Of a stretch of DNA of 64,000 nucleotides, positions 1 to 12,117 are shown piece by piece; the stretch's first letter is position 1, and the number at the start of each line of letters is the position of its first letter. The position numbers and the translations under genes are program-made. Source of the stretch: Silene conica (taxonomy: Eukaryota > Streptophyta > Magnoliopsida > Caryophyllales > Caryophyllaceae); contig CM055312.2 of assembly GCA_029255685.2 (NCBI GenBank), forward strand, positions 85,353,010 to 85,417,009, in the 5' to 3' direction. The notes beneath the pieces were generated by a model, which was given only the letters and a program-made list of their open reading frames with translations, searched no databases and was not told the origin of the DNA.

Positions 1-1116
1 CGATCTCACGTCAGGAACAGCGGTCGATCGACCTACAGTAGCGGTCGGTCGACCTTCTGTTCTTTTGACGGGATCAGATTCTTTGTTCGGAGTCTTGGCT
101 GGATCATCCTCTTGAGTAGATTCTTCACAAACACGGCCACTCATTAGATTTATGGCGTTTAGCGTCTCCATGGGTCCCTCACAACTAGCTGGAGAGCTAG
201 TCATTTGGCTGGCTATGTTTTTCAAGTGATCTCCAAAAACCTTTGAGGAGGTAAAGTGAGCCTGACTCATCTGCATAACTGCCTTTGTTAAAACATCAAC
301 AAGGGCTCTTAAGTTCTCAATCTCACCCGTGTTGTCAACCGTAGTAACTAGGTTCGCACTTTCAAGCTTTAGCTGGGTTGCCTCAAGCTTTTCAAAACGG
401 GCTTCAACTGTTGTCTCAAGAGCCATCACTCTATTCATCTCTACATTCAGCCTTCTTGAATTCCCACGTGAACCCTTAAAAGTAGCCCTATGCACCGCCA
501 TGTCTTCAATGGTTTTCCAACCCTTCATATGGTCGGTGTTATTCTGGAATCTTCCATTGGCAGCCACATCAAGAATCATCTTATAGTCATCGTAAAGAGC
601 GTTGTAAAATAGGTTACACAGGTCCCATTGTTGAAGGTTATGGTGAGGGATAGAACGGACCAATTTCTTGAATCGATCCCATGCTTCACAAAATCCTTCA
701 TCAGGTCCTTGTTGAAAGTTACGGATTTGGTTTCTCAAGTCCTCGGCTTTTGCAAGAGGGAGGTATTTCTTGTAAAAGGCCAATGCCAAGGAAGTCCAAT
801 CCGTAATCTCCTCACTTGTCCTGTCAAGGTACCGGTACCAATCTTGCGCGTCATCTTTTAATGAGAACAAGAACATAGTTGCCAGCACCTCGTCACTAGT
901 TACCCCTTCAGGTAGGGGTATGGAGCAACAATAATCCGTGAAGGTTGTAACATGCTTTATTGGATCTTCGTCGGGTAGACCAGAAAATTGACTCTGTTGC
1001 ACCAAAGAAACATGAGTTGGGCGGAGTTTAAAGGAGCCAGTGGTGGGTGTAGGCAAGGTGAATCCCTTCGGTACATCTTTAGCCTTCGGCTGTAGGTAGC
1101 TATAAATAGAATCCAT
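1..1116 (-). other. gag region of the left-edge Athila-like element (partial)
   Basis: From an ATG at 1116 the frame reads as an Athila-type gag: a FTLP motif near residue 20, the retrotransposon-gag core with WYRYLDRT and an RSIPHH motif, and an AANGRFQ motif. It resembles the gag region at 60624-63513. A GGTCG palindrome pair (22/43) lies in the coding sequence, where it reads as GR(P/S)T repeats seven residues apart. The gene is cut by the window edge. Confidence 0.8.
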
Positions 1117-1257
1117 AAAGAGAGTACTCAAGCCTTCCTCTCAAAAACCTGTCTTCTAAAACAAAACTAGAAGAAAAGGTAAGAACGGTCTTAAGGAACC
1201 TAAGTTCCTTAAGACAAGAAAATAAACTAGAAATTAACAAACAAAATTATACCGTCT

Positions 1258-1274
1258 CCCCGGCAACGGCGCCA
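1258..1274 (-). other. Primer-binding site, tRNA-Asp type
   Basis: On the minus strand this reads TGGCGCCGTTGCCGGGG, the complement of the 3' end of plant tRNA-Asp(GTC) including CCA. It lies 5 bases inside the LTR end. The same 17 bases recur at 14505-14521 and 63613-63629. Confidence 0.9.
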
Positions 1275-1279
1275 AAATT

Positions 1280-2583
1280 TGACACCCGTCGTTGAGGGGT
1301 GCCAAAGATAAGATTTATAAAACCTCAGCTTAAACTTAGATAGGATAAGTCAAGGGTCGAACCACAAGGAGACAAGGTTAATTATGTTTGTGAATTTTAA
1401 GTCTATTGCAGGTAACCAAAAAAAAGGGGTTTTGATTTGAGATTTAAACTAACAACTAAGGTAGCAAACTAACAAGAAAATTAAAATAAGATAAAAGGGA
1501 GATTAGGAACTTTGGTTCCCCATGGTCAAAACAAGTCAATGAAAGGTAAAATAATCAAATAACACAATCCCAAGGAACAAAAAATAAACCTTTAGGTCAA
1601 AATTCTACCCAATCCTTACGGTCTTAGGGTTCCTACAAAAGCACTAAACTTTCGTTCAAGGGCAATCCCAAAGTTGTTGTTAAACTAACCCTAATAATCT
1701 TTCAATCCTAAGGATTAGTTCACCAACAACAATGGGGGATTGGTAATTTAATCATCAAACTTATCAAAGTCAAGTCTTTATCATGGTTCCCCTAATTCCC
1801 AATCACAAGAATTAGCTATGCATACTTTTAATTATGAAATTAACAATTACTAAGAAAATTGAAGAGATGAACATAATTAAAGATGACAATAAAAGGGTAA
1901 ACATGAATTAAGAAATAGCAACAAGATGAAATAACAAGATTGAATAAAAAGGAAAGATTAATTGTGACAAACTTACAACTTGAATGGAAAATCTAAGAAT
2001 AAAGATGAAAGCTTGGTACCAAGAATCTAACCATGGAGTTTTTCTAACATAAGGTGCTTGATAAAAACAAAGAGGTTCTTTCTAAAGGAATTACTTGCTT
2101 ACCCTAATTGGAGAGTCTAGGTCTCCTTAAAAAAATAAGAATTATTACAAGATTAGGAAAGTAGAAAACACAAAACAGAAAATCCCGGAACAGCTTCTGG
2201 TCGGTCGACCAGACATACGGGTCGGTCGACCGATTCTGGCACTGTTGGTTTATTTATCGCAAGAACGGGCTTTTGTGAACTGGGCTTCGGTCGGTCGACC
2301 ACTGTTGCTGGTCGGTCGACCGTTTTTCGTTCTTTTCGGCTTTAATTTGGCCCAATATCAATACTTGAATGCACCATCCGGATCCTTGCTCCATATTAGT
2401 ACTTAGAACAGCTTCCTAAAGGCAAATAAGGCTCGGTTTTGCTCACTTCCGCGTATTCCTACATATAAAACATAGAAATGCCAAAGTAAACCGTTTCGGG
2501 AGAAAAAGCAACTAAAAGTCACGAATGTGTAAGAAAATACGTGCCAAAAGAGTAAATAAAATGCATAAAATGGGCACGTATCA
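1280..2583 (-). repeat. 5' LTR of the left-edge Athila-like element
   Basis: This is a 1304-bp LTR bounded by TG and CA on the minus strand and directly followed by the primer-binding site. It contains two pairs of the palindrome GGTCGGTCGACC, starting at 2199/2220 and 2289/2310. Both pairs have 21-bp spacing. Confidence 0.85.
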
Positions 2584-2972
2584 GTTTTCATTTTTAAACT
2601 TCAAAACTCAATTCAAGATTATTATGGTACACCTACAAAATATTTGTTGTTAAGTACTGAAAATATGGTACGTACTTCAACACCTACACAATAATTTTAA
2701 AATGTCACCTTGATCAAATTTTTATTGGTTATAAAAATTATTTGTACTTTAAAGTTGCCATGCGGGGCTCTAAAAACCCATCTATAATTAGGGCCTAAAA
2801 ACTCTAATACATTCAATCAATCCATAAAGAGAAATTAAACAAACGCATAAGTATTTGTTGGTCAAGAAACCAATCATATTTTCCATTTTTTTTAAGCAGA
2901 TTAAAAAATAAATTAACGCTACCGTAATTTTCACGGGCTTCAAAATTAGTTAACAAGTTATATACTCTCACG
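2584..2972. other. Intergenic AT-rich sequence, nothing recognised
   Basis: This is the flank of the Athila-like LTR. I see no coding signal, terminal repeats or tandem structure. Confidence 0.6.
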
Positions 2973-2988
2973 TAAGACCTTTGTTATT

Positions 2989-3576
2989 TTTTTTGAAAAC
3001 AAAGAACAATTCATTAATAGAACGCCATACGGCACTTACAGAGAATAAGTATAATTGAAAACAAATCTAATGGAAACCAAAGAAAAACAATTTTCTTATA
3101 AACTAGGGATCTCAAAACAGCATCTGACAATTCGGCTCGTCCTATTATCGCTATCTTCATGTAGCTTTTGAGGGGATCCTTCGTTTGATTTATGAGATAA
3201 AACATAAATCTGACTGGTTCCAAAGATCGTCGACCAATTACTTGTACACTTTGAAAGAACACGCTACGAACCATCAACGAACTACTCTTGACAATATTAT
3301 AGATGAAACTAAACCACGAATAAAAGGACAAAACCCCGAAATACGGGACGAAAACCCTGAAATAAGGGACGGAAAAACGATTCTCACCAAAAGGGAGACT
3401 TTTATTGAATAGATTAAAGATAGACATACTATTAATTGCAACTTAATATAAATTTGGGGCTTACCATCGATTGATAATCGATGGAAGCGCCCAAATTGGT
3501 GGAGGTTAGGGTTTTTAGAGAGTTTTTGGGAGAGGTTTTTTAGAGAGAGGTTTTTTTGGAGAGAGGTGGAGTTGTT
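2989..3576 (-). mobile_element. Short LINE derivative (588 bp) with 16-bp target duplication
   Basis: A perfect 16-bp direct repeat, TAAGACCTTTGTTATT, lies at 2973-2988 and 3577-3592. Between the copies the minus strand begins with a CT-rich leader containing AAACCCTAACC, as in the 5' ends of plant L1 LINEs, and ends with TTAATGAATTG and a poly(A) run (T-run at 2989-2994 on the plus strand). The minus frame 3014-3427 ends in CKCRMAFY. No reverse transcriptase is present, so this looks like an internally deleted LINE that was moved by a full-length relative. The perfect duplication suggests a fairly recent insertion. Two in-phase copies of a short motif (FRVFVPYF, FGVLSFYS) lie at 3340-3370. 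Confidence 0.82.
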
Positions 3577-3592
3577 TAAGACCTTTGTTATT

Positions 3593-4199
3593 AGTATAGT
3601 AACACTTTCCGGCATGATCCCTAGTTGTTGTTCTTTATAAGGAAATTTTTACTCCGATGTTTCTTACTCAGTTTTACACTACAGTACTTAGTTTGTATTG
3701 CCGTAAAATAATCACTGATCTTTACTCCATACCGCAAGTTTTTCTAGAATAATAAGACGGATACTATTTCCTTTCACAAAATACCCATTTAGGGAGTGGA
3801 TGGGAAAGCATATGGGGATGTCCCAACACTCATGTAATTTCTACTTGTGAGAGCTCGTATTGTTTTAGACGGAACTTGTGGTCTGAAGTAAGACGGACCG
3901 TCAAATAATTGCATTAGTTCAAATACCAATGTTTACTAATTGCAAGACGAGGAACTTGTTAGGCAGTTACCGACTTGCCGCGACATTTTAGCTTAAGCCA
4001 TGTTACTTTGGGATAAATGGGGCAAAAATAATTGAATTGGGTTGAGTTAAAATGAGTAGAATTGAACTAAAGTGAATTAAATGGAATTGAACTAAATTAA
4101 TAATTTGTGATCGTTTCTTATACGGTGAAGATCCGGAAGACCGGTTTCGTAATAAATTGTTATATGGTATTACATAAGTTGTCGATTTGTTGGTTGCAC
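3593..4199. other. Intergenic sequence, no gene recognised
   Basis: The block is AT-rich, with runs of the loose repeat GAATTGAACTAAA near 4025-4100. A mirror-like GA/AACTAAG stretch resumes after the next LINE tail at about 4460-4530, so that tail may have landed in a degraded MITE. I could not find clear terminal repeats. Confidence 0.5.
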
Positions 4200-4440
4200 T
4201 CAATTTGGTCAGATGAAATCGTCTCTCGTCAAGGCTCAAGATCCTACGATCCTCTTGTGAAAAGCTGTTTGCGGCGATATGATAGAGGACGTGCTTTGAA
4301 GCAATTCAAGTTTAAAGATCTTTCTTTGAACAAGATTTTGTTTTATTTGATTCTAGTCGAGTTGTATCCAGTCAATTTACACAAATATTGTAGATGTCGT
4401 ATGACTATTTATTAATGAATTGATCTTTCTTTCAAAAAAA
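4200..4440 (+). mobile_element. LINE 3'-end fragment
   Basis: This plus-strand segment ends in a frame closing with CRCRMTIY, then ATTAATGAATTGATC and a poly(A) run at 4434-4440. The ending parallels the minus-strand element at 2989-3576 (CKCRMAFY, TTAATGAATTG, poly(A)). The left boundary is uncertain and I found no convincing target duplication. Confidence 0.55.
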
Positions 4441-5529
4441 TTGATGAAATGAATAAAGTTGAAATAAGCTGAACTAAGGTGAGCTAAAATGAGCTTAATG
4501 AGAGGTGAAATTAAGCCGAAAAGAACACTAAATAAAAGCTGAATAAGCTTGTTTATCTTACACGAGTTGGGATACGGTAACCATCAAGATAAGGAGATCC
4601 GTGAGAACTTTACCTTGCAGATTTTTTATTAAAAAACAAATAGCGACATATTTAGATTCGTCATAAAATTTTATGGTTAGATAACATATTTTTTTGTCCA
4701 AAAATTATAAAATGTTGACGAAAATCAAGCCGCAGTATATTTTATTAATTCTCATGCACCAACTGCTCATTTTTTTTGTATCTAACAATTTTCATGCACC
4801 TAAAACTCGCTACCGTGCATTTGGAACCCATTATTTTCATGCACCTAATAATAATTTTTATGCATGTAACAATTTTAATGCACCTAATATTCGTTTTGGT
4901 GCATCTATAGCCATTTTAGTAAACATAATTATGTTTTTATTTTTACATTAAGTTTATATTTTGTTAATAAAATCAATAATTGTTGTTGAATGAACTAAAC
5001 TAAAGAAAAATGATGTATCAAAACTTTCGAAATAAAATTTGGTGAAGATTTAGTAAGGTTTCTCACGGTTCTCATTAAGTTGAATTGGAGGTTCTCACCG
5101 GATGCCGACTCTCTCTTATACTCTCTCTAATAACTTGTAATGTTTTTATTTTATTTTATTTTTTATTTTTCTTTTGGTAAAAGAATATTTGAATAAGCAT
5201 ACAAAAATTAGTTAGAGTTAAAAAAAACTAAAATTTGGAACATAATTATCATCATATTATTAATATTTTCCGAATACAATAATGCAAGGTTAGTGGAGCA
5301 ACTATATATATCAATTAAAATTAAAATGACAATCTTATTCATGATATATGTACATAAATATATAAATAAGTATATTGAGAATCACGGCATAAGTATATAT
5401 AGTACTAAATTCACACGCAGATCAGAACCAATACATCATCTCACACAAACAATAATAGTAGAATATATACTACATAGGATAATGACTATATTAAATCATA
5501 CGTAATTTTTATGTAACATATATGAAAAA
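4441..5529. other. Intergenic AT-rich DNA downstream of the BURP gene
   Basis: Between 4740 and 4915 there are about six degenerate copies of the motif TTTTCATGCACCTAA. The rest is low-complexity AT-rich sequence. It includes the likely 3' UTR of the BURP gene just left of 5530, but I see no clear polyadenylation signal. Confidence 0.5.
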
Positions 5530-7227
5530 TCACTTGGAAATCCAAATGATATGGTCTTCAGGAAGGAAATGACAAATAGGAGTAGTTCCTGGCTTAACCT
5601 TAAGCACTTGAAATGCCAAATGCTTAGGATTCCAAGTTGAAGTATTAGTGTGACAAATTACGGCCGCATCAACTTTTGTACCATCCACACCAACTAAAGA
5701 CACCTCGTACGTCTTCGTTGCATCCGTCTTGTGACAATAAAATACACCATACGCGTAATTCATTTTGTGACATACCATGGTAGCGCTTCCTGACACGTAC
5801 TTAACCCTTTTAATAACGTATTTTTGTAACTTCGTTTCTTTTTCAACGTAATTTGTAACCAAAGCCACTTTTTTCCCAAGATTAGACGTGATATAGTCGA
5901 GCATAGATTCTAATGACGTAACACAATGTTTTTGTTCTCCTTTAATTCCCTTGGTTTCGCACTCTTGTATGGTCTCCTTCATGATCTCGGCTTCACTTGA
6001 GCCAGGTGTGACATCAAATCGATGATAAATCATGGTAATTTTGTCAGACGTGAAGGGTATTGATTCAGCAATTGGTCGCGGTAAAACGGGAGCATCATTG
6101 GTGCTTTTGATGAATTGCATGTTGATTTGCGTTCGAGGTTTTAGGTCTTTTTCGACTAAAAATAGGGCAACATTTCGATTATCATTGAGTTGTGTTTGTG
6201 TAGCAGCGTATTTGTATACGAAAGGAAATGGTTTTCCTGGATTGACGTACACCACAGGATGTTTTCTTTTCGGACCACCAACGGTCACGACTGGTCCACC
6301 TTTTCCCGGTTTCCCCACGTTCACATCAACTCCTTGGCTTCCGACCGTGACTCCCGTGGTTCCTACCAATGTACAACTTTATATTTTAGCTATCTAAATA
6401 ATCAAAATCACATATACAATTTTACAAATAAATCAAGCTAGTATCAACATTAAACAGTGAAATTATTTTTAAGAGATGTTTGCGAAAAGACATAAAAACT
6501 TTAGATAGACGGTCTCTTAATAATCTTAACGAGACATGCATGTTAAAATAATATTTTAATTTTCTTTTCTTTTTATATAATGTCTCTCACTAATCACTAA
6601 CCTAGCAAAAAACGGTCTCTTTTGGGACTTGCTATGGAAAAAAATTATAACTAACCAGATTGCAATGAATCTTGGATAGTCTTTGGTATGGGAGTGTTGG
6701 GCAATAATTTCTTCCAATACTCTTCGGTCGATGGAGCAGCATGGCTAGAAAATACTAGTGCAACCTGTCAACAGTAAATTAAAGTTATATAAATGTTTCA
6801 ATAGGTTTTATGTAAAACGGTTTTCAATAATTTTGGTGTTCGTCTAGGCAATATGCTCAATTATCACATGACTTTATTTATTTACGTTGATAGCGCAACA
6901 AACATTATTACTCCCTATACTATTTGACAATAAACCTTATTTGCTCGAGTGATTTTTTGCAATTTTAATCGACATCTTGACTAAACTTAACAAATAATTA
7001 TAAAGGAGGTGATGAAAAGATACATTTTCAGTCTTTTTATTCATATGCAAACAAAGTGGATATCGAAAATAAAAACGAAACAACTAAAATCGCAAAGCCC
7101 TTTCCCATTACGACAAAATAAAATCTTTATTTAATTTTAGCTTAATTATTTAATGTAGTATAGAAAGTATTTGAAATATTACAATGAAAAAGGCAAATAT
7201 GGAAACGAGGCAAAAGCGGAACTCCAT
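5530..7227 (-). CDS. BURP-domain protein, RD22-like (3 exons)
   Basis: The likely coding exons on the minus strand are 7227-7183, 6764-6656 and 6362-5530 (TGA), giving about 328 residues. Exon 1 starts at the ATG at 7227 and encodes MEFRFCLVSIFAFFI, the core of a signal peptide that continues into exon 2 (VALVFSSHA). Exon 2 carries the family's N-terminal EEYWKKLLPNTPIP motif. Exon 3 has a short Gly/Val-rich spacer and the BURP domain, with CH motifs spaced CH-X10-CH-X25-CH-X25-CH, as expected for the family. The introns have GT and AG ends and the frames fit. BURP proteins are secreted plant cell-wall or apoplast proteins; RD22 types respond to drought and abscisic acid, and some act on pectin or as peptide cyclases. 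I see no break. The splice sites are my reading; the exon 3 acceptor (6363-6364) has a weak pyrimidine tract. The window has no other gene likely to be functional. Confidence 0.9.
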
Positions 7228-7326
7228 TAGTAGCTTAAATTTGAAATAGATGCTATAAGTAATGGGAAAGAACAATAAAATTATGGAGTTGAAAGATAAT
7301 AAGGCAATAAGCTAGAGCCTAATAAG

Positions 7327-7334
7327 TATTTATA
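7327..7334 (-). promoter_or_regulatory. TATA box of the BURP gene
   Basis: TATAAATA on the minus strand lies about 100 bp upstream of the ATG at 7227, a normal distance for a plant promoter with a short 5' leader. Confidence 0.65.
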
Positions 7335-7714
7335 GGAGTTCAATATGAATATATGATTTTTGAATAATGTGGGTGTCACATCAATTAAGCAAAAGTTTTG
7401 GGATGAAATCTTTGCTTCGAACACTCTCATGCAAATATGCAAAAAGCACAATAATTGTAGAAAGAGTAAGCGATTTGCTCAAGAGAGATTGGAGTGATGA
7501 TATTTCGTGCGTTAGTACATTTGTTGCTATGTCGCCACATTGCCAATTTCCAATGTCCAAGCCGTCAAAATATTATTTAAAAAGGTATGAGGAAATTATA
7601 CCCCTTCTATTTCATATATTATTCTTGTTTGAGTTACGCACAAAGATTAAGTTAAAAAATAAAATAAGTGTTAAAAATTGGGAGAGGTTTGGTGATAGGA
7701 TAGATGAATGAATA
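7335..7714. other. Upstream region of the BURP gene, otherwise unassigned
   Basis: This is the remaining native upstream sequence before a Tekay-like LTR at 7715. The retroelement therefore sits about 490 bp upstream of the BURP start codon, so the proximal promoter is short. I recognise no other feature. Confidence 0.5.
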
Positions 7715-8249
7715 TGTAAAACCCCTCGCGGCAGCGGAAAGTAAAACACACAAAAGCAAGCAATTTTGCGCGGAATTAAAACTTTACATGCTTAACTATT
7801 ATACGAGGTGAATTACAAACCAACATGCGGAAGAAATAAAACTAGATGAGTTATAAGTATTAAATACGAAACCAAACCCGGGATAGGATATCCCTATAGG
7901 CATAAAACTGTATCACAAAAGTAATTAAGGTCTAGCTAAACGAATAGGTAAAGTCATCGATGACGGATCATCGCTCGCTAGCATCAACGTAACCCCTTGT
8001 AAACAGCCATCATCAACCTACATACATGAAAACATGTACGCCACAATCAGTGGGGAGTGACTAGAGGTTCTCCTAGCCACCTATTGTCATTAACACGTAC
8101 ACATGTAAACACCTCAACATGCTCCTACATAAACACAGATTATGAGAAGCATTAACATATATCATCATGTGATATCTATAGATAACCAAGTATCATACAT
8201 TCATAATTACAAACTAAAACATGCTCATCAACCAATTCGTCAACACAAG

Positions 8250-8490
8250 AGATAGGTAACCAAGTGACCCGACTCTAACAAGATAGGTCAACCAAGTGAC
8301 TCTACAAACAAGAAGATAGGTCAACCAAGTGACTCGACTCCGACAACATAGGTCAACCAAGTAACTCTACAAACAAGGAGATAGGTCAACCAAGTGACTC
8401 GACTCCGACAAGATAGGTCAACGAAGTGACTCTACAAACAAGGAGATAGGTCAACCAAGCAAGTGACTCGACACGACTAGATTGGTCAAC
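8250..8490 (-). repeat. Tandem array of hairpin-forming units in the Tekay-like LTR
   Basis: About seven units of roughly 30 bp share GATAGGTCAACCAAGTGACT. Each unit contains GTCA and TGAC around the loop ACCAAG. The flanks between units vary. A shorter form of the same motif is present in the LTRs at 34195-34280 and 38730-38820. Confidence 0.7.
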
Positions 8491-8890
8491 AATTGACTCG
8501 ACTAGTCTACTATGAGCAGGCCGACAATCGACTCGTATATACAACTACGACATCCCCAATCTCAGACTATACAACCCCCTGGTAGGACGACAACAATGGA
8601 TTGTCCTAGTCTAAACCTGGCCAGACTCTCGGAGCGCAAACAAATTATGATCCCCGATTCGACAAGTGCATAGAGCACCCCCAAGACTCGAACTAACAAG
8701 GAACGAGATATGCCCTAAGGTGGGCAGACAATCTAAGACCTGACCGTGAGGACCAAACCACTACGGCCAACCAACTACACAATGCAGTTAGGTGAGAACT
8801 CGAGTAATATAGAAGCACACAACAGGTTCACACAAATCACATAATGTGATCTCAAAGATGTACAATAGCTCAAACTCGAATGACAAACAT

Positions 8891-8897
<7 letters not shown>

Positions 8898-8931
<34 letters not shown>

Positions 8932-9037
8932 CATTACTAATCATCCATTCAACACTTAGCTGACTTTGGAAACTAATTTGAGGCGAGAGCCGGTTTCCCT
9001 TCCGGTTGCCAGGCCCGGGGGGGGGGGGGGGGGGGGG
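8898..9037. repeat. TA microsatellite followed by a 21-base G run in the LTR
   Basis: A TA run occupies about 8898-8929 and an unbroken run of 21 G lies at 9017-9037. In other copies the G run corresponds to a CCCCCCGG block in the LTR. It is also lengthened at 23181-23194 (14 G) and 24504-24519 (16 G). Confidence 0.85.
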
Positions 9038-12000
9038 TTCTCCTCAAATCCATTTTCGAACCCAACGTAAGTGTCGCCCAAATTTATGGGACTCCAAAAG
9101 GCATACGAATCATGCGGAAGAAGAATCAACGCAATCCGACATGTGAATCAAAAGTTACGAACAAATTACTATGGTCATGGGCTATTAGCCGGTCGGCCGA
9201 CTTAGAGTCCCTAACTCTCATGCCCAAAACACAACCAAAACAACTAAGAGGGGGCTCCCAGCTGGCCGGCCGGCTGCCGGTCCACCGGCTGGGGACCCCA
9301 TCACCTGATTTCTGCACAAAACACAAACATGCCATGAGGGGCTCTCAGCCGGTCGACCGGCTGCCGGCCATTGACCGGCTGGGGACCCCCTGTATCCGCG
9401 ATAGCCAATTTTTCGACATTCATAAAACATTCTTATACTTCTATGATACTTTCTATACTTGATTCTAATCAACATATAATTAATTCCAGCATGAAAACAT
9501 ATCAAATAGGCATATGAACATATCACAAATCATCCCACATATGTTTACATATAAATTTCCACCATTCTATCCATCTTTCATGTATACTCAATACACATTA
9601 CCCATATCAAATTCATCACATATATCATATAAGAAACAGTTTATGAACATCAATAAAGTTCCTATGAATCATGGGCATGACTAATTTCATTAGAAACACA
9701 ACAATTTCACATAGCATGCTAATATAAGACATAGGCCGAGTTTCTCATTATCGTCACCTCTACTTAGCGAAATCTTCAAGCTTCCCTTCATCAATCACCA
9801 AGCCTTCTTCCAGGTTACCACGATCATCGCCTAAAACCACTGGAAACACCATAAAGGGCACGAAAAACGAGCTAGGGCTAAACAGCCTGGAAATCAATCG
9901 GACCAAAACACGAAATTGCTTACCTTAAAACGACGGGGATGATCTCACGAAACTATAGGCGCAAGAATCGCTAGATTCCGATAAGAAATGAAAATTTTAT
10001 GAGAGAATTTGTGAAATGGGATTTTGTATGAGATGACCAAATGAGTTACTGATAACTTTTTTTTTCCTCATTTGGAGAACAAGAAATAAGATGCTGAGGA
10101 AAGGGCTAGGAAGCTTCCTTCCTCTATTTTCTTTTAAGTACAAATGAAATGAGACAGGTTTTAAATAAAATGTTCGGTAAGCTTGCTACGGAAATGCCCA
10201 GGAATTTATATCACATCTCAAGGTTAGATAAATCTCAAGACGGGATTCACACGATATTTCTAAAAAATATGAGTTTACGAATTTAAATAAAATATTATTA
10301 AATTCCGAAAAATACTTTAATTAAATTAAAATAAGGTTTACGAAAATATGAGATGTTACAATCATCCCATCTTTCAAAAAGTTTCGTCCTCGAAACTTGA
10401 AAGCAGTTACCACTACTACAGGAACCCTTAGGGACATCGGTTGATTGACATCAGATTTTTCCAAAATCTGATGTAATTAATTTGCACATCAGTTGATTAC
10501 AAAAATCTGATTTGTTTATAAAGTAAAGGACATCGGTTCTATTTCAAACCCATGTCCATAAGTATTGATTTTAATGAACATCAGACTAAATAAGAACCCA
10601 TGTACATTAATTGGTCAAGGACAATATTTATTTACTTAAGCCGATGTTAATTATTGTTGTTAGATTATCATATTATTATACGAAGTACTTGAGTGCTTCT
10701 ATGTTATCTCATAAAACCCAAACATTATCACCCCTCTTTACTGTCAAACACAAAAAGCCTTTTATCCTTAACGACAAACCCCAACATTCAATGAACGCTC
10801 GCAACCGTCGACTGCCTCAAATCGCCGTTCCTGGTCGTTACCTATAGACATCCAACTTGTGATCCACAATCACTTTATTGCACTTCATCTACTTCCAGTT
10901 CGCAATCAGGTATGATTTTTTCTTTCATTTATTTAAGGCATCGAAATTCATCTGATCCTCGAGGTTTTGATCTCGTTGACCACTGAATTTTGTTTCTTTA
11001 TCAGTTTCGATTTAGGAATTCAATTATTATTATTATTATGTTAGAGTTTAATTAAGTTTTAGGGTTAGGGTCTTTAATTAAATTATAGACAATCAGGGGA
11101 TAATTTGTTTTCTACTAATGTACGGTACAATTAAGTTTTAGGGTTAGGATTTAATTTCGTTTATACTGCTTCTCCAACATTCAGAGTTCTTATCTTCGGG
11201 TTACAACTAAGATATTAGGAATACCATGTATTGTTGCCTATTTTTTATAGGGTATATTTCTGACCATTATTTTTTTGTTAGAGGTAGGGTTCTTGGAAAT
11301 GGGTGAAGAAAAGGTACGAGTTAATACCTTTACAATATCATGATTTGTCAAGCTGCTGTAAAACATGTTATTTGAGTTACGAAGGCGGATGCATGTGATT
11401 CCAGTGTGAATCATTCGATAATTGTAGTTGATATCTCTATTCCCTCTGACCTAGTCCCATTTCCTTTTTTTCCCTTTCTGTTGAAGGGCCAAATTCGAAG
11501 AAAAACATCATGTTAATTGTTAAGTGTGATCTTTTACCATTCATTTTAGAAGGTTGGGGGTTTAGAGGAGTGTGGGACATGAGTAAGATGGTATTTTTGG
11601 TTATAGTAAAATCTTGCCAACTAAATGAACTACTGTTAGTTCATAATTGTAGTACAAACTTATATGCGACGGTCTCACACCAACCCATTAATTTTATAGT
11701 TGATTGAGGGATTCATAAGAATTTAGGTTGGCCTCACTTACGAGCCTGTCTCATGCAAGACTCATTGATTCCCCATCACACGTATGTATTCATATTCTCA
11801 CCGATAGAAAAAAAGGTGCATTTGGAGTGTTGTATATTTGCTAGTTAATAACTTATTCCCTCTCAAAATACAAAAAAAAAAGTTATTTTTTTCTTTGATT
11901 CTTTGATAAGTTTGTTATGAGAAGCAGATAGCTTAGGCTGAATGTCTATGAAGACATTCAAATCACGGAGATGGTTGTCTAGAAAGAAGAGTATCCTTTC

Positions 12001-12117
12001 AGACGGGGTAAGTTTGACGTAGTTGACTAGAACTTCACTTTTAAGGATTGTCAAAGCGGGAATTTATGAAGTAAATTGCATACCTGATACTAATATGTGA
12101 CATCCATTGTGTTGTAG

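Larger units (their letters stand above)
1..2583 (-). mobile_element. Athila-like Ty3 LTR retrotransposon, 5' part (continues past left edge)
   Basis: Reading on the minus strand, the element starts with an LTR (2583 down to 1280), then a primer-binding site matching the 3' end of plant tRNA-Asp, then a gag reading frame that is open to the window edge. The tRNA-Asp site and the gag type (aromatic-rich core followed by a PHH motif and a DDY motif) fit the Athila clade. The LTR starts TGATACGTGCC and ends GGGTGTCA. The second LTR lies outside the window, so neither age nor target duplication can be judged. It belongs to the same group as the elements at 12847-19280 and 57058-64000 but is a different subfamily. 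Confidence 0.88.
7715..10410 (-). mobile_element. Tekay/Del-like Ty3 element: LTR plus a scrap of internal 3' sequence
   Basis: The LTR spans 7715-10360 (2646 bp). On the minus strand it starts TGTAACATCTC and ends GGGGTTTTACA, like the plus-strand copies at 32262-39505. The adjoining 50 bases (10361-10410) read GTTTCGAGGACGAAAC on the minus strand, the usual end of the pol region in this clade. A CACTA end abuts at 10411, so only a remnant is left. The LTR holds CCGG-rich inverted repeats near 9240-9390 and a tandem array at 8250-8490. Confidence 0.82.

Noticed and set aside
3185-3412. 75-residue plus-strand peptide with EIRD repeats
   Set aside because: Antisense reading of the short LINE derivative; the minus strand and the target duplication explain the region.
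11059-11156. Telomere-like repeats (TTAGGGTTAGG-type)
   Set aside because: Only two isolated short matches in AT-rich leader-like sequence, not an array.
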